A DNA stretch of 64,000 bases from Enterococcus sp. 9E7_DIV0242 (lineage in GTDB: Bacteria; Bacillota; Bacilli; Lactobacillales; Enterococcaceae), in the NCBI RefSeq assembly GCF_002140975.2, contig NZ_CP147247.1, positions 558,001 through 622,000 of the forward strand. Direction: 5' to 3'. The first letter of the stretch is position 1. The number at the start of each line of letters is the position of its first letter. A model generated the notes under the pieces. The model was not told where the DNA came from. It did no database searches and saw nothing but the letters and a program-made list of their open reading frames with translations. The position numbers and the translations under genes were made by a program. Shown here piece by piece: positions 18,468 through 29,942 of this stretch.

Positions 18468-18806
18468 TCATATTGAAGCTCTCGAAACCCTGCAGATAAG
18501 CACACATAAAATAGGTGGTACGATCACCAAAAAAATGTAACCTAAGGAAAAAACATCACCATACATACTGATATAGAAAACATACCCTAGTTGGGCAAAG
18601 AAAAATAACAGATTAAAAATCAAGCCCGTCACAATATTAATGAAATACGTAATGATTACAAGGATAAACGTGACCATCAAGCAAATCAAATTAAAGAAAA
18701 AAGTATTTGGCCCAACAGCCATAAATACAGCTGTCAGAAGTACGACTGTCAAAAACCCCAGCAATGAGAGATCCATGATCACGCTTCGATTCTTACTATT
18801 GATCAT
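18468..18806 (-). CDS. Small multi-span membrane protein, unknown function
   Basis: 112 residues with about four hydrophobic helices and no recognised domain. The start at 18806 (MINSKNRSV) is preceded by a GGGGGG ribosome binding site; earlier in-frame starts lack one. It overlaps the end of the BcsB-like pseudogene by 11 bases and was probably part of the same exopolysaccharide operon. Confidence 0.6.
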   Translation of the reverse strand: MINSKNRSVIMDLSLLGFLTVVLLTAVFMAVGPNTFFFNLICLMVTFILVIITYFINIVTGLIFNLLFFFAQLGYVFYISMYGDVFSLGYIFLVIVPPILCVLICRVSRASI

Positions 18807-19643
18807 TCTGTTCGCCCCCCTTTTCTTTCGCAGTCGGTGTTGGGTAGTAGCGCTTGATAACAAAGTATAGAACTAAAACAACTATTACTACTGCCAGAAC
18901 AAAGACTATTCCGTAAATTACCGCATCCTTCTGACTGATAATCCTTGAAAGAACAGACTCATCTTCATCTGCAGAAGCTTCTTTTTTGAAGCGGTAATCA
19001 TAGCGACGGTAATTCGCATCAACTACCACAGCATCCCCTTGATAAATCGACGCGTTCGCCTGTGATTTTAGCTGAGTAGAAGCCAGATAGACCGCTTCGG
19101 AATCGACCCCTGTTAAAACAAGAGAAACAGCATCTCTATTGTAAGGAGAAAATAGCAATTGCGCCGTTCCTATGCTCTTTCCATAATCGGATTCAATGCT
19201 CAACTTTTCATTCGAAATAAATGTGTCAAAATCATCCGAATACTGGAAATAAAGATGTTCATTTAGTTTCTTAATCAACGAATTGTCCTTTGGCGTACCG
19301 AGAACAATCAGGTTATGAGAAACCAGTTCATTTTTATTGGGTTCATTTCTATAAAAAGTAATATCTCCCGTGTTACTTTGGGTATAGTTTCCAAGTAAAT
19401 TAAGAACATTTGTCAAAGCTTTAAAATAATCGGTAGTCAATTTTTCAGGTAAAACTATCCCCAAATCCGCGTAAGTCTGATTTTGAATAGAGATGTTCAG
19501 ATAATTTGAAAAGATAGCTTCATCTTGAAACGGCTGCGTAAATGTATGGTTGCTCTGTTGCTCTGTTCTTCTGTTTCTGCATGAACTACCTCCGGAATGC
19601 CTATCAATAAACAAGCCACTATAAATACAAGTATTTTTTTCAT
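18796..19643 (-). pseudogene. BcsB-like exopolysaccharide protein, frameshifted and internally deleted
   Basis: The ATG at 19643, behind a GAGGG ribosome binding site, starts a good signal peptide (MKKILVFIVACLLIGIPEVV, cleaved after HA). An 8-bp tandem duplication, GTTGCTCT twice on the plus strand at 19549-19564, then throws the frame. Removing one unit restores a 279-residue protein that reads through to 18796. The mature part resembles the C-terminal region of the cellulose-synthase-associated protein BcsB (and Listeria PssB), with a final membrane anchor and basic tail. A full BcsB has about 700 residues, so the gene is also shortened. The BcsB assignment is by remembered resemblance. 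Confidence 0.6.
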
Positions 19644-19652
19644 CGTCTTCCC

Positions 19653-20025
19653 TCACTTGAAGCGTTCTGTTTTGTACCATTTTGTTGCATTCTCTTTATG
19701 AAAAACCTTTTCTTTGATATACATAAACATACCATAGGCTACAACGTTTTGCTGCTCTTCATCAGGCAGATAGTTCGTGATGATATTCCCATCCTTCATC
19801 AGCTTCTGTTGAATAAATGTTTTCAAGATGGAGCGGCGGTTTTTATTTTCAGCATCAGAGCGTCCCGTTTTTATTAAAAAATCTTCTGGATTATCCGTCA
19901 TTACTTTTTTCACACTTTCATCAATTGATGATACCTCTACAGTTGTTTTTTGATTGCTGCGCCAAAAAAAAAGCCCCCTGCCCCAGCTAATATAACAACA
20001 ATAAAAAAACAATCCACTTTTTCAT
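19653..20025 (-). pseudogene. Decayed membrane-anchored protein, possibly GH8 (BcsZ-like) remnant
   Basis: From the ATG at 20025 the frame begins MKKWIVF and breaks in a seven-T run. Two single-base insertions, one in that run and one in or near the nine-T run around 19965-19973, restore a 124-residue product with an N-terminal membrane helix. The following text (FIQQKLMKDGNIITNYL) recalls the start of family 8 endoglucanases. A complete GH8 enzyme would be about three times longer. It sits ten bases upstream of the BcsB-like gene, which fits a degraded cellulose-like exopolysaccharide locus. The GH8 resemblance is weak. Confidence 0.4.
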
Positions 20026-20180
20026 ACAGCCTCATACCTTCACAATAGTTTTCTCCATTCTACAATCATGTGTTCTTTTTTACTAATAATACTACCTAAC
20101 GAAGGATTAAAAATAACCACACCAAAACACTCGATAGAAAAACAAATTAACTGTTAAGGAAAAAATCTTGTCATCTTTTA

Positions 20181-20209
20181 TTGCAATGACTGAGCGGATT
20201 CGGTATAAT
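20181..20209 (+). promoter_or_regulatory. rpsT promoter
   Basis: TTGCAA (20181-20186) and TATAAT (20204-20209) are separated by 17 bases, with the rpsT ribosome binding site about 55 bases downstream. Confidence 0.8.
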
Positions 20210-20275
20210 GATTACTGTTGAATTACATTTTGGCTAACCAAGATGTAAGACCTTATTTTATCGGAGGTGAAAGAA

Positions 20276-20530
20276 ATGCCAAATATTGAATCTGCAATCA
20301 AACGTGTACGTACTAATGCAAACGCGAATGCTAAAAATTCATCTCAAACAAACGCTATGCGTACAGCTATCAAAAAATTTGAAGAAGCTGTAGCTGCTGG
20401 AGCTGACAATGTAGATGCACTTTATAAAGACGCTGTAAAAGCTGTTGATATGGCTGAAACTAAAGGTTTAATCCATAAAAACAAAGCGAACCGCGATAAA
20501 TCTCGCTTGAGCAAACAATTAGTTAAATAA
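20276..20530 (+). CDS. rpsT: 30S ribosomal protein S20
   Basis: 84 residues, the normal S20 length. It starts [20 protein letters not shown], is very basic, and ends in a Lys/Arg-rich helix that binds 16S rRNA. The ATG at 20276 is chosen over an in-frame GTG at 20267 that overlaps the GGAGG ribosome binding site. It is transcribed convergently with holA, as in Bacillus. Confidence 0.97.
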   Translation: MPNIESAIKRVRTNANANAKNSSQTNAMRTAIKKFEEAVAAGADNVDALYKDAVKAVDMAETKGLIHKNKANRDKSRLSKQLVK

Positions 20531-20541
20531 TTGACTTTGTA

Positions 20542-20569
20542 GAAGCTGACTTCTGTCAGCTTCTTTTTT
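20542..20569 (+). terminator. rpsT terminator
   Basis: GAAGCTGAC pairs with GTCAGCTTC around a four-base loop, followed by six T. Confidence 0.92.
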
Positions 20570-20582
20570 GCACAAAAAGAAA

Positions 20583-20639
20583 AAAGACTGAACCAGAAGC
20601 TACTCCTAAATCATCGGAAGTGCATCTGGTTCAATCTTT
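20583..20639 (-). terminator. Terminator downstream of holA
   Basis: AAAGACTGAACCAGA (20583-20597) pairs with TCTGGTTCAATCTTT (20625-20639), with extra inner pairing. On the minus strand a T-rich stretch follows, about 90 bases beyond the holA stop. Confidence 0.7.
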
Positions 20640-20731
20640 ATATTCACGACTAGAGTACGAACAAAGCATCTTATTGTTCTACCTACTCTTTTTTATTATT
20701 CATAAATAGCCATTAATTCTTTGCTCCATGT

Positions 20732-21763
20732 TCAGCGCTGTTTTTGACCGGAAATTTTTAGTATGAATAGCTCAAACAACAGCTCTTTATCCATTTTCCC
20801 TGTCTTTACCAAGAAATCATTTTCGACCAATTCATCAAAAATTTTTTCCAGCCGAGCTAGCTCAAATCGTTTGCTTTGTTGCATCCCAAGTTTGATACGA
20901 TACGGATGAATACTCAACGCTTCGGCAATATTTGCTTGCTGATACCCCAGCTGTGCCAAAATCTTGATTTGTAATAGTAAGCGAAGCTGACTTAATAAGA
21001 TTGCTGACAGCTTGATCGTCTCTTCTCCCTGTAAAAGTAAATCCTCATAGGTTTGAAGTGCTTTTCCGCTATTCCCTGAAAGAATTTCGGCACTCAGGTC
21101 AAACACATTGTGCTCCAACGATTTAGGAACTAATGCTTCAACCGTTGTCAAAGCAATTCGTTTCTCCTCAGATGAAAACAAATACAGCTTTTGTAACTCT
21201 CCCATGACCTTCGTTAGCTGGAAATCAGATAAATGAAGCAGCAAATCAAATGCCTTCGGCTCTATCTCATAGCCTTCATTTTGTATTGCTTGTTGCACAT
21301 ATGTCCTCAATGCTTTTTCATCCATCGGCGAAACATCAACGACTACCGCTGATTTTTTCAAAAGCTTTGTGACTTTTTTTCTTTCATCAAGCTTTTCCAC
21401 TGCTGCATGGAAAACAACAATGGTCGATTCTGATGGCTGTTCTAGATACGCTGTCAGCTCTTTCATGTCGTGCTCGAGACCATTTGATTTTTTTTCACTG
21501 GTCAAGAAATAAGGATTCTCGATAAATACCAAGCGATGGTCGCCAAAAAAGGGTAATGTCTCGGCTTCTCCCAAAGCGACAGAAAGAGTTGTCTCCTCCA
21601 TGTCATAAGAAGTCACATTGAATTCATCATCACCCGGTTCAAAAAGCTGAGACAGTAATTCTGTCTTAAATAGCTCACTAAGGTAAATCTCTGTTCCTAA
21701 AACCAGATAAACCGGAGCAATTTTTTTCTCTCTAATGTCTTTCAAAACTGTCTGCAAACTCAT
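20732..21763 (-). CDS. holA: DNA polymerase III subunit delta
   Basis: 343 residues of the clamp-loader delta subunit, which opens the beta sliding clamp. The N-terminal AAA-like domain (PVYLVLGTEIYLSELF) lacks a Walker A motif, as is normal for delta, and the helical C-terminal domain ends ELLFELFILKIS. The ATG at 21763 is chosen because GAGGG lies six bases upstream; the longer frame adds 11 residues without a site. It follows comEC, an arrangement conserved in Bacillales and Lactobacillales. Confidence 0.95.
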   Translation of the reverse strand: MSLQTVLKDIREKKIAPVYLVLGTEIYLSELFKTELLSQLFEPGDDEFNVTSYDMEETTLSVALGEAETLPFFGDHRLVFIENPYFLTSEKKSNGLEHDMKELTAYLEQPSESTIVVFHAAVEKLDERKKVTKLLKKSAVVVDVSPMDEKALRTYVQQAIQNEGYEIEPKAFDLLLHLSDFQLTKVMGELQKLYLFSSEEKRIALTTVEALVPKSLEHNVFDLSAEILSGNSGKALQTYEDLLLQGEETIKLSAILLSQLRLLLQIKILAQLGYQQANIAEALSIHPYRIKLGMQQSKRFELARLEKIFDELVENDFLVKTGKMDKELLFELFILKISGQKQR

Positions 21764-21812
21764 GTGATCCCTCTTTTCTCCTATCCATCCTACCATTACT
21801 GTGAAACAAAAT

Positions 21813-24140
21813 CTAGTCAGAATCTAAAATCGTTTGAGCTTCTGATAAGGCTATAAATGGCAGCCATTCATAGTAAATCATACCAGATTCAGCTGTCTGA
21901 AAAACGGCTACATCACTCTCTGATAAAGTAGCCAATGTTTCACTATGCGGGTGGCCAAAACGATTGTTTCTCCCACTGGAAATAATTGCCTGCTTTGGTT
22001 TCAACTGTGTGATGAACGCTTTGCTTGTAGATGTCTTGCTCCCGTGATGCGCAATCTTCAAAATATCGACCGGCAGCTGCGGGTATTTTCTTATCAATTC
22101 CAACTCCCCTGTTTCCTCTAGATCTCCTGTAAACAGAAAATTAGCGGCGGCTATCTTCGTATGAATAACTAAAGAATCGTTGTTGCCGCCCTCTCCCACG
22201 GACGATGGCGATAACACACGAAGCTGGAAAAGGCTATCGATCTTCTCTCCTGCTAGTATCGGTGAAACTTCCGTTCCCCTCTGAGCAAGCTGCTGCAACA
22301 TATTTAGAAAAGGCACATCAGCCTCTGCTCCTTTTGGGAAATAGACCTGCTTAATAAACACCTTATCACTAATAGAAAGAAGATCACCCATGTGGTCTGT
22401 ATCTGCATGAGTGATAATAACCTTATCTAAATTGTCTATCCCCCTACTTTTCAAGAAAGGAAGGACCGTATAGTCTGCATTATTTTTCTTGTTTTTCCGC
22501 TCTCGCCATTCCTCTTTAGAAAAATCTAGCTTCCCACCTGTATCGATCAATATGGTTTCTCCATGAAACGGCGCCTGAATCAAAATACTATCTCCCTGAC
22601 CTACGTCGATATAAGCGATAATTCCCTTTTGTAGCACGTATTTCTGATTAATGAGCAGGAGCAATATCCCCAAGAAAATGACTGAACGTTGCCATTTCTT
22701 TTCTAAAAAAAGCAACACTAAAAAGATCAATAAGAACTCAATGATAAATAGCCCCGTAGAAATATGCCCTATCGTCGCAGAAAAAGGATTCATTCTTCCC
22801 AGCCAATGAAAAAAGTCGTTCAAAATCTGAAGGAGCTTCTCCATCAACGGTTCTGCCAAGGGCACTCTTATAAAAAAGGACGAAACAAATAAAATCGTCA
22901 AATTGGGCAACAATACCTTTTCAAATAAAGGAAGGAGAAGAAAGGTTAACACAATCCCAACCGGCTTCCAATCATAGGAACTAACAGCAAGTATGGGTAA
23001 CGTAAAGATAGACAGCAACATAGAAAAACATAACTGCTGAACAGACCGTTGCTTTATCCCATTCAATGCTGGACCAATGAATAAAATGAAGAAAGAAAGT
23101 GAATAGCTGTACTGTCCTGCTAATGTGAACAAGGAAAACGGCTGGCAGATAACACCACAAAAAAGTGTCAGACTCCAAGTATCTAGTGATGAGAACTTCA
23201 ATTGAAAACGTCTGTTGCATTCTGAAATATTTGTTTGAAGCAAGGAACGACTCACACTTATTGAGAAGCCTGTAAGCCCACCAAAAATAAAAGACAGCAC
23301 CAGCTGCAGCCAAAACCATTGTTCGATCGTTACGCCCAATTTTAAAGCAATAAGGCGAAAGAACTGAAAGAAGAACACCACATGCATCCCAGATAAACTA
23401 AATAAATGAAGAATTCCCAACTGGTTGAATGTATCAGTCAACTCAGAATCGGCACTCTGTTCTCCTAGCAAAAGAATCTGGATATAGGTCGCTATTGCAG
23501 GTGAAAATTTCCGTTCGCAATACAGTAATAGGCGTCTTCTAACAATCGACAGATGCGTAATAACATCATACCAAGATACCTTTCTTACTTTTAAATCATG
23601 AAAAGACTCAATCGTCAGAATTTGATTGATGCTACTATTTCTTAAATTGCTTCGATAATCAAACCCATTCAAGTTCGTTTTCACTGAAGGTCGTTCTAAA
23701 ACACCCGAAACAGTAGCTAGAAGCGCTTGATCAACATTCTGCCACCTCGTCTGCTCTTCTTCCGATCCAAGAGAGTAGACAGCCCGCACACGCTGTCTAC
23801 TATCATCAAGGTAGACATGCCCCTCCAATTGCAGATAATCACCATCAACTTTGATATTATCTGTATCTACTTGAAAAGCAAGCATCTTTACAGGTCCAGA
23901 ATTTAGCGTCTCCGGATATTCCTTCAAGCGTACAAAAACTGCACAAAATAACACCAACAGGCTGAATACAATCGCCCAAATGATTAAATCTCGGCGCTCT
24001 GTTTTAAACAAGCGAATGAGGCAAATTAACCAGAATAAACCTGTCACACCATTAAAATTCAAAACAATACAATGGGTGGCAATAGCAAAAAGAACTGGAA
24101 AAAAACAAAAGTTAGTCAGTTTCTGAAATTGGTGTCTCAC
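21813..24140 (-). CDS. comEC: Competence channel protein ComEC/Rec2
   Basis: 775 residues forming the membrane channel through which single-stranded DNA enters during transformation. It has N-terminal membrane helices with an OB-like soluble region (about 70-180), the competence domain with many membrane spans (about 205-480), and a C-terminal metallo-beta-lactamase domain with VITHADTDHMGD and AHHGSKTS. The frame is intact. It overlaps comEB by 29 bases, which suggests translational coupling. The intact late competence genes suggest a potential for natural transformation. Confidence 0.95.
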   Translation of the reverse strand: MRHQFQKLTNFCFFPVLFAIATHCIVLNFNGVTGLFWLICLIRLFKTERRDLIIWAIVFSLLVLFCAVFVRLKEYPETLNSGPVKMLAFQVDTDNIKVDGDYLQLEGHVYLDDSRQRVRAVYSLGSEEEQTRWQNVDQALLATVSGVLERPSVKTNLNGFDYRSNLRNSSINQILTIESFHDLKVRKVSWYDVITHLSIVRRRLLLYCERKFSPAIATYIQILLLGEQSADSELTDTFNQLGILHLFSLSGMHVVFFFQFFRLIALKLGVTIEQWFWLQLVLSFIFGGLTGFSISVSRSLLQTNISECNRRFQLKFSSLDTWSLTLFCGVICQPFSLFTLAGQYSYSLSFFILFIGPALNGIKQRSVQQLCFSMLLSIFTLPILAVSSYDWKPVGIVLTFLLLPLFEKVLLPNLTILFVSSFFIRVPLAEPLMEKLLQILNDFFHWLGRMNPFSATIGHISTGLFIIEFLLIFLVLLFLEKKWQRSVIFLGILLLLINQKYVLQKGIIAYIDVGQGDSILIQAPFHGETILIDTGGKLDFSKEEWRERKNKKNNADYTVLPFLKSRGIDNLDKVIITHADTDHMGDLLSISDKVFIKQVYFPKGAEADVPFLNMLQQLAQRGTEVSPILAGEKIDSLFQLRVLSPSSVGEGGNNDSLVIHTKIAAANFLFTGDLEETGELELIRKYPQLPVDILKIAHHGSKTSTSKAFITQLKPKQAIISSGRNNRFGHPHSETLATLSESDVAVFQTAESGMIYYEWLPFIALSEAQTILDSD

Positions 24141-24621
24141 CTAAGCTGCTTTCTTCTTCTCCAAGTTGAAGCTCAGAAAAATATTTTTTGGATAAGGTCA
24201 CCTTATCAGCTGTAGCTCCAGCTTTAGATATTAACTCGACGGCATAAGGATCATTTCGATAATCCTTTAAATAGTGAATCTTTTTGATCCCAGCCTGCAG
24301 AATCATTTTCGTGCATTGTAAACAAGGGAAATGTGTTACATAGATTTCTGCTCCATCTGTTGGGATACCAAATTTCGCACATTGCAAAACTGCATTCATT
24401 TCTGCATGAATCGTTCGAACACAATGTCCATCCACAACATAACAATCCTCATCAATACAATGAACATCCCCGCTGACAGAACCATTGTAGCCTCCGGCAA
24501 TGATTCGCTTATCGCGGACGATTGTTGCTCCAACCTCCAAACGGGTGCATGTGCTTCTTAATGCCAACAGCACACTTTGTGCCATGAAATACTGATCCCA
24601 AGGAATACGTTCTAAAGTCAT
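24112..24621 (-). CDS. comEB: ComE operon protein 2, deoxycytidylate deaminase family
   Basis: 169 residues. The zinc-dependent deaminase motifs are HAEMNAVLQC (zinc His and catalytic Glu) and FPCLQCTKM (two zinc Cys). It converts dCMP to dUMP and is not essential for transformation in Bacillus despite its operon position. It lies between comEA and comEC, with 217 bp separating it from comEA. Confidence 0.95.
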   Translation of the reverse strand: MTLERIPWDQYFMAQSVLLALRSTCTRLEVGATIVRDKRIIAGGYNGSVSGDVHCIDEDCYVVDGHCVRTIHAEMNAVLQCAKFGIPTDGAEIYVTHFPCLQCTKMILQAGIKKIHYLKDYRNDPYAVELISKAGATADKVTLSKKYFSELQLGEEESSLGETPISETD

Positions 24622-24838
24622 TTATTTTCTCCTTATCATCTCTAGGAACAGGTTCAAATCAATTGCCCCTTTCCAGAATTTAATCACTCAGTTGCGCAAG
24701 TTCTTTACACTCACCAAATAAAGACATGCCTTCATCCTCTTTGAAGGAGGAATGTTTTATTTTAAATGAAAAAGTGAGTTATACAAATAGTACGTGAATT
24801 CAAAATTGCCGTCAATAGCCTTTCCAAAATAAATGATC
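24622..24838. other. comEA-comEB intergenic region
   Basis: 217 bp without a gene. A weak hairpin (CCTTC/GAAGG with ACAT/ATGT flanks) at about 24728-24756 may be an attenuator after comEA. No consensus promoter was seen. Confidence 0.35.
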
Positions 24839-25465
24839 CTAAGAAACACAAATAAACTCTCTGAGCTTTTCAACAGTCTTTTCACCAAAACCAGAAATCA
24901 GCGCTAAATCCTCGACAGCAGTGAACTTACCATGTACTTCTCTATAGCTGATAATTTCCTGAGCCTTTTTTTGACCGATGCCCGACAAGGTCATCAGCTC
25001 TTGCTCTGTTGCAGTATTCAAATTGATTTTTCCGGAATCCACTCCTTTTTCAGAAAACTGTTCAACTGGTACAGCATCTGTCTCTTCCCCTATTTCTGGA
25101 ACGTAAATAACCATTTGATCTTCTACTTTCTGAGAAAAATTGATTTTGTTTTCATCTGCCAGTTCCGTCACTCCGCCTGCCAGCTCCAACACATCCCAGA
25201 CTCTCATCTCTGCTTCAACAGGGTAGATTCCCGGTTTCATAATTGCTCCCTTAACATCTACATACATAGATTTCAGCGCCTCCTCTGAGCTCGCTGTCAG
25301 CAGATTGTCCTCGCTTATCGTAGAAGAAGTAAGCCACTCCTCTGAGGTTGCCTCCGGCATTCTATTTGAAGCAAGGATAAACCGTAAACAAAAAAAGGCA
25401 ATAAGAGTAACAATCAAAAAAACGCTTATCAGCCAGTAGCGATAGTGCATTATTTTCTCTTTCAT
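24839..25465 (-). CDS. comEA: Competence DNA receptor ComEA
   Basis: 208 residues: an N-terminal membrane anchor (about 10-33), an SLBB-type domain (about 75-125) and a C-terminal helix-hairpin-helix DNA-binding domain with INLNTATEQELMTLSGIG. It binds double-stranded DNA at the cell surface and hands it to ComEC. The ATG at 25465 is six bases after AGGAGG; the frame extends 21 codons further upstream without a usable site. First gene of the comE operon. Confidence 0.95.
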   Translation of the reverse strand: MKEKIMHYRYWLISVFLIVTLIAFFCLRFILASNRMPEATSEEWLTSSTISEDNLLTASSEEALKSMYVDVKGAIMKPGIYPVEAEMRVWDVLELAGGVTELADENKINFSQKVEDQMVIYVPEIGEETDAVPVEQFSEKGVDSGKINLNTATEQELMTLSGIGQKKAQEIISYREVHGKFTAVEDLALISGFGEKTVEKLREFICVS

Positions 25466-25558
25466 TTCTTTCCTCCTAAAATATACTACGCAAAATTTTT
25501 CTAAAAGATAGAAAATTGGTTTCTTCAACGTATAATATTATGAGAGAGGGGGAATAGC

Positions 25559-26101
25559 ATGGATGATACGATTGTCAAATTATTGAAAAATCGGGACTAT
25601 AAAGGATTGGAATTGTTGATTGATCACTTGGGAAATGACATTATAAAGACGATTTGTGCCGTGTTAAACCGCCCGGAGTAGTATAGCTATCATAAAGATA
25701 CAGAAAATGAAGTTTTTTATAGTCTATGGAAAAATATTTCCCAATTTGATGCAGCTAAAAGTAGTTTGAAAACGTGGACACTTACCATTGCACGAAATGC
25801 GAGTATTGATAAAAAAAGACAGATCCTTCGAAAACAAGATATTCTACCTCTTGATCAAGCAAAAGAACAGGCAACCTATGACCGATATTTGGAAAAAGAA
25901 CAATTTTTAGTATTGATTGGCTCATTAAGTGCGGAAGATCAATTGATTTTCTTAAACCACTATTTCTATAAAGAAACACCGCAAGAAATTTCAACCTTAT
26001 TAAGCATAGATGTCTCTCAGGTATATAATCATCTATCAAGAGGCCGAAAAAAATTAAAAGCTGTATTGGAAAAGGAGGGGTATAATGGGGAATACTTTTA
26101 G
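25559..26101 (+). pseudogene. ECF-type sigma factor with in-frame TAG at codon 41
   Basis: The ATG at 25559 follows a GGGGG-type site. The frame reads MDDTIVKLLKNRDYKGLELL up to NRPE, meets a TAG at 25679-25681, and continues in the same frame for 139 codons. The post-stop part is a typical sigma-70: region 2 (ENEVFYSLWKNISQFD, WTLTIARNASIDKKR) and region 4 (LSAEDQLIFLNHYFYKETPQEI, SQVYNHLSRGRKKLK). Only one base separates the stop from a sense codon. Initiation at the TTG at 25766 could yield only region 4, so the protein is probably inactive unless the stop is read through. Confidence 0.85.
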
Positions 26102-26793
26102 AAAAAATACTAGAGACATAAATCAGACATACCTAAACAAAACTAACGAGGACCTGACAAAAAAACAAAAAAAAGCACTTTTTCAGCAAACTAAAATGTA
26201 TATCTTTTTGCAGGAACTTCTTGAATCACTGGAAGAAAATCATTTAGGAAGTAATGAAGTGATCCGCTCTATCTTACCATTGACAACAGACGGGGCAAAT
26301 TTGTCTTTTATGAATACAGGTATCATGGGTCTTTATCATCCCAAAAGTGAAAAAGCGAGGCAATATGTGAAAGATTTTCATGATTTACGAGGCAATAGAT
26401 TATTTGTTTTTACCGATCAACGTATCATTTTTATGACGATTATTGAATACATTGACCTATTTGGATTGGTCCAGTGGATTCCCTCCTACTCGCAAAAAAA
26501 TGTACACATACTTCATTGATTTTGAATGTGAAAACGCCATTTTCTCCGAGCTATTCAGTGAAACGGATGGGGAGATCATTCTAGAACGACTAAAAGAAAT
26601 TGAAGAAAAGAACTCGATTACTATTTCCCAACAGGTTTATCGTCAAAGAAGATTTGATTCATTGCTGAATAATCCATTGTTCAGTTACAGAGTGACTAAG
26701 TTTATCTCTTTCGGGTTGATTCTATTATTCTTACTCTTTTTTATCGGTTTATTTTTTGACTTTGGACCATTTACACATTATTTAAATCGTTGA
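26085..26793 (+). pseudogene. PH-like membrane protein, frameshifted; likely partner of the sigma factor
   Basis: Starts ATGGGG after AGGAGGGG and overlaps the sigma gene by 17 bases. The first frame runs 144 codons, with a central PH-like segment (RLFVFTDQRIIFM). Dropping one A from the seven-A run near 26496-26502 joins it to the second frame (TYFIDFECENAIFSELF onward), which ends in a membrane helix and a short tail. The repaired protein has about 235 residues. By position it could be an anti-sigma factor or co-regulator, but no anti-sigma domain is recognised. Confidence 0.7.
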
Positions 26794-26824
26794 TAAAATA
26801 TCCTAACTACATTTCTCTCAAAGA

Positions 26825-26863
26825 ATAGACCGTCGAACAGCTCTCTTTTGTCCGACGGTCTAT
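26825..26863. terminator. Bidirectional terminator between sigma locus and sepM
   Basis: ATAGACCGTCG (26825-26835) pairs with CGACGGTCTAT (26853-26863). It lies between the convergent gene ends, with T-rich DNA on the plus-strand side. Confidence 0.8.
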
Positions 26864-26867
26864 CTCT

Positions 26868-28960
<2,093 letters not shown>

Positions 28961-29165
28961 ACGTTTCACTCCTACTCACTATTGGTATCTTCAATGCCTC
29001 AACAACATACCAAAAATTTGCTATTATTCCCCAGATTATTATGTTTGTGTACCAAATCACTCTTATACCTATTCAATAGTCCTATTTTATCCTCAGTTCA
29101 TGGAAAAAAGATGAAAAATGTTTGAAATTCCTCCACATTCTTCATCTTCTCATCTTAAACTATGA

Positions 29166-29516
29166 TCAAACGTTTTCTGCCAAACGAATCTGAGTATTGA
29201 TTTCTTCTACTTCAAATCCTTCTTCCTCTACATATTGGTAAGCTGCTTTCGTACCAATCTTCTCAGCAAAATTCATTTCCACATCCGGACGATAAGAACG
29301 TTCTACCTTACGAACAAAATGCAGGCTGTTGATTTTTTCTTCCGCAGTCTCAATGTTTTCTTCATTCATATACAAAACGACATACTTCATTCTTCTGGAA
29401 ACATACTGAATAAATCCATGACGCTTCAGTGTTTTCAACTGCTTTAACGAATAGACCCATACCACTATTGATCTTCGTTTTTGAATAATCAATTCTTTTT
29501 CCTCATCAACTTGCAT
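29166..29516 (-). CDS. ylbG: YlbG family protein (DUF2129)
   Basis: About 116 residues of a small cytoplasmic family of unknown function, recognised from KRRSIVVWVYSLKQLKTLKR and the ylbF-ylbG-rsmD neighbourhood. The start is uncertain: the ATG at 29516 has GGGGG eight bases upstream, while the ATG at 29537 has AAGGA. Both overlap the end of ylbF. Confidence 0.85.
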   Translation of the reverse strand: MQVDEEKELIIQKRRSIVVWVYSLKQLKTLKRHGFIQYVSRRMKYVVLYMNEENIETAEEKINSLHFVRKVERSYRPDVEMNFAEKIGTKAAYQYVEEEGFEVEEINTQIRLAENV

Positions 29517-29937
29517 GACAACTACCCCCGCATCCATGGTTATTTCCTTTTGTAAAGAATGGATTTCCAGCATCTACTTTGATGTCTTCGGAAATCGTCT
29601 TTGCTATCGCAGTACTGACAATATCAAGAATATCCTGCACCTCTGTCTCTGATACTCTAAAATCAGCGACTTCTTCGCACATATCCAGTTGTCTTTTAGC
29701 CTGTCTCAACGCTCGTTGCTTCGTTCTAAAGTCAGGCGCATGAGAACCATAATTCTCAATCCGCTCAAATTCTTTTTTTGATGTTAAAAAGTTGACCAGC
29801 TTTGTCTGCACACTTTCTGAACATCTCATTTTTTCTTTATTCCTTTTATATTGATCCACAGTTTGACTACTCAATACTGTCTGAATCAATAGTTCTGTTT
29901 GATCTTCTATATCAAAAAGTGATTCATTCACTATCAT
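29506..29937 (-). CDS. ylbF: YlbF family regulator
   Basis: 143 residues of the YlbF/YmcA (Com_YlbF) family, mainly helical. In Bacillus YlbF joins YmcA and YaaT in the Y-complex that stimulates RNase Y processing and Spo0A-linked behaviour including competence. The C-terminus ends in a Cys/Gly-rich tail (NNHGCGGSCHAS) that may bind an iron-sulfur cluster, as reported for the Y-complex. Gene order agrees with Bacillus. Confidence 0.9.
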   Translation of the reverse strand: MIVNESLFDIEDQTELLIQTVLSSQTVDQYKRNKEKMRCSESVQTKLVNFLTSKKEFERIENYGSHAPDFRTKQRALRQAKRQLDMCEEVADFRVSETEVQDILDIVSTAIAKTISEDIKVDAGNPFFTKGNNHGCGGSCHAS

Positions 29938-29942
29938 TTTAT

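Noticed and set aside
22981..23319. 112-codon frame within comEC
   Set aside because: Out-of-frame shadow of the intact comEC membrane domain.
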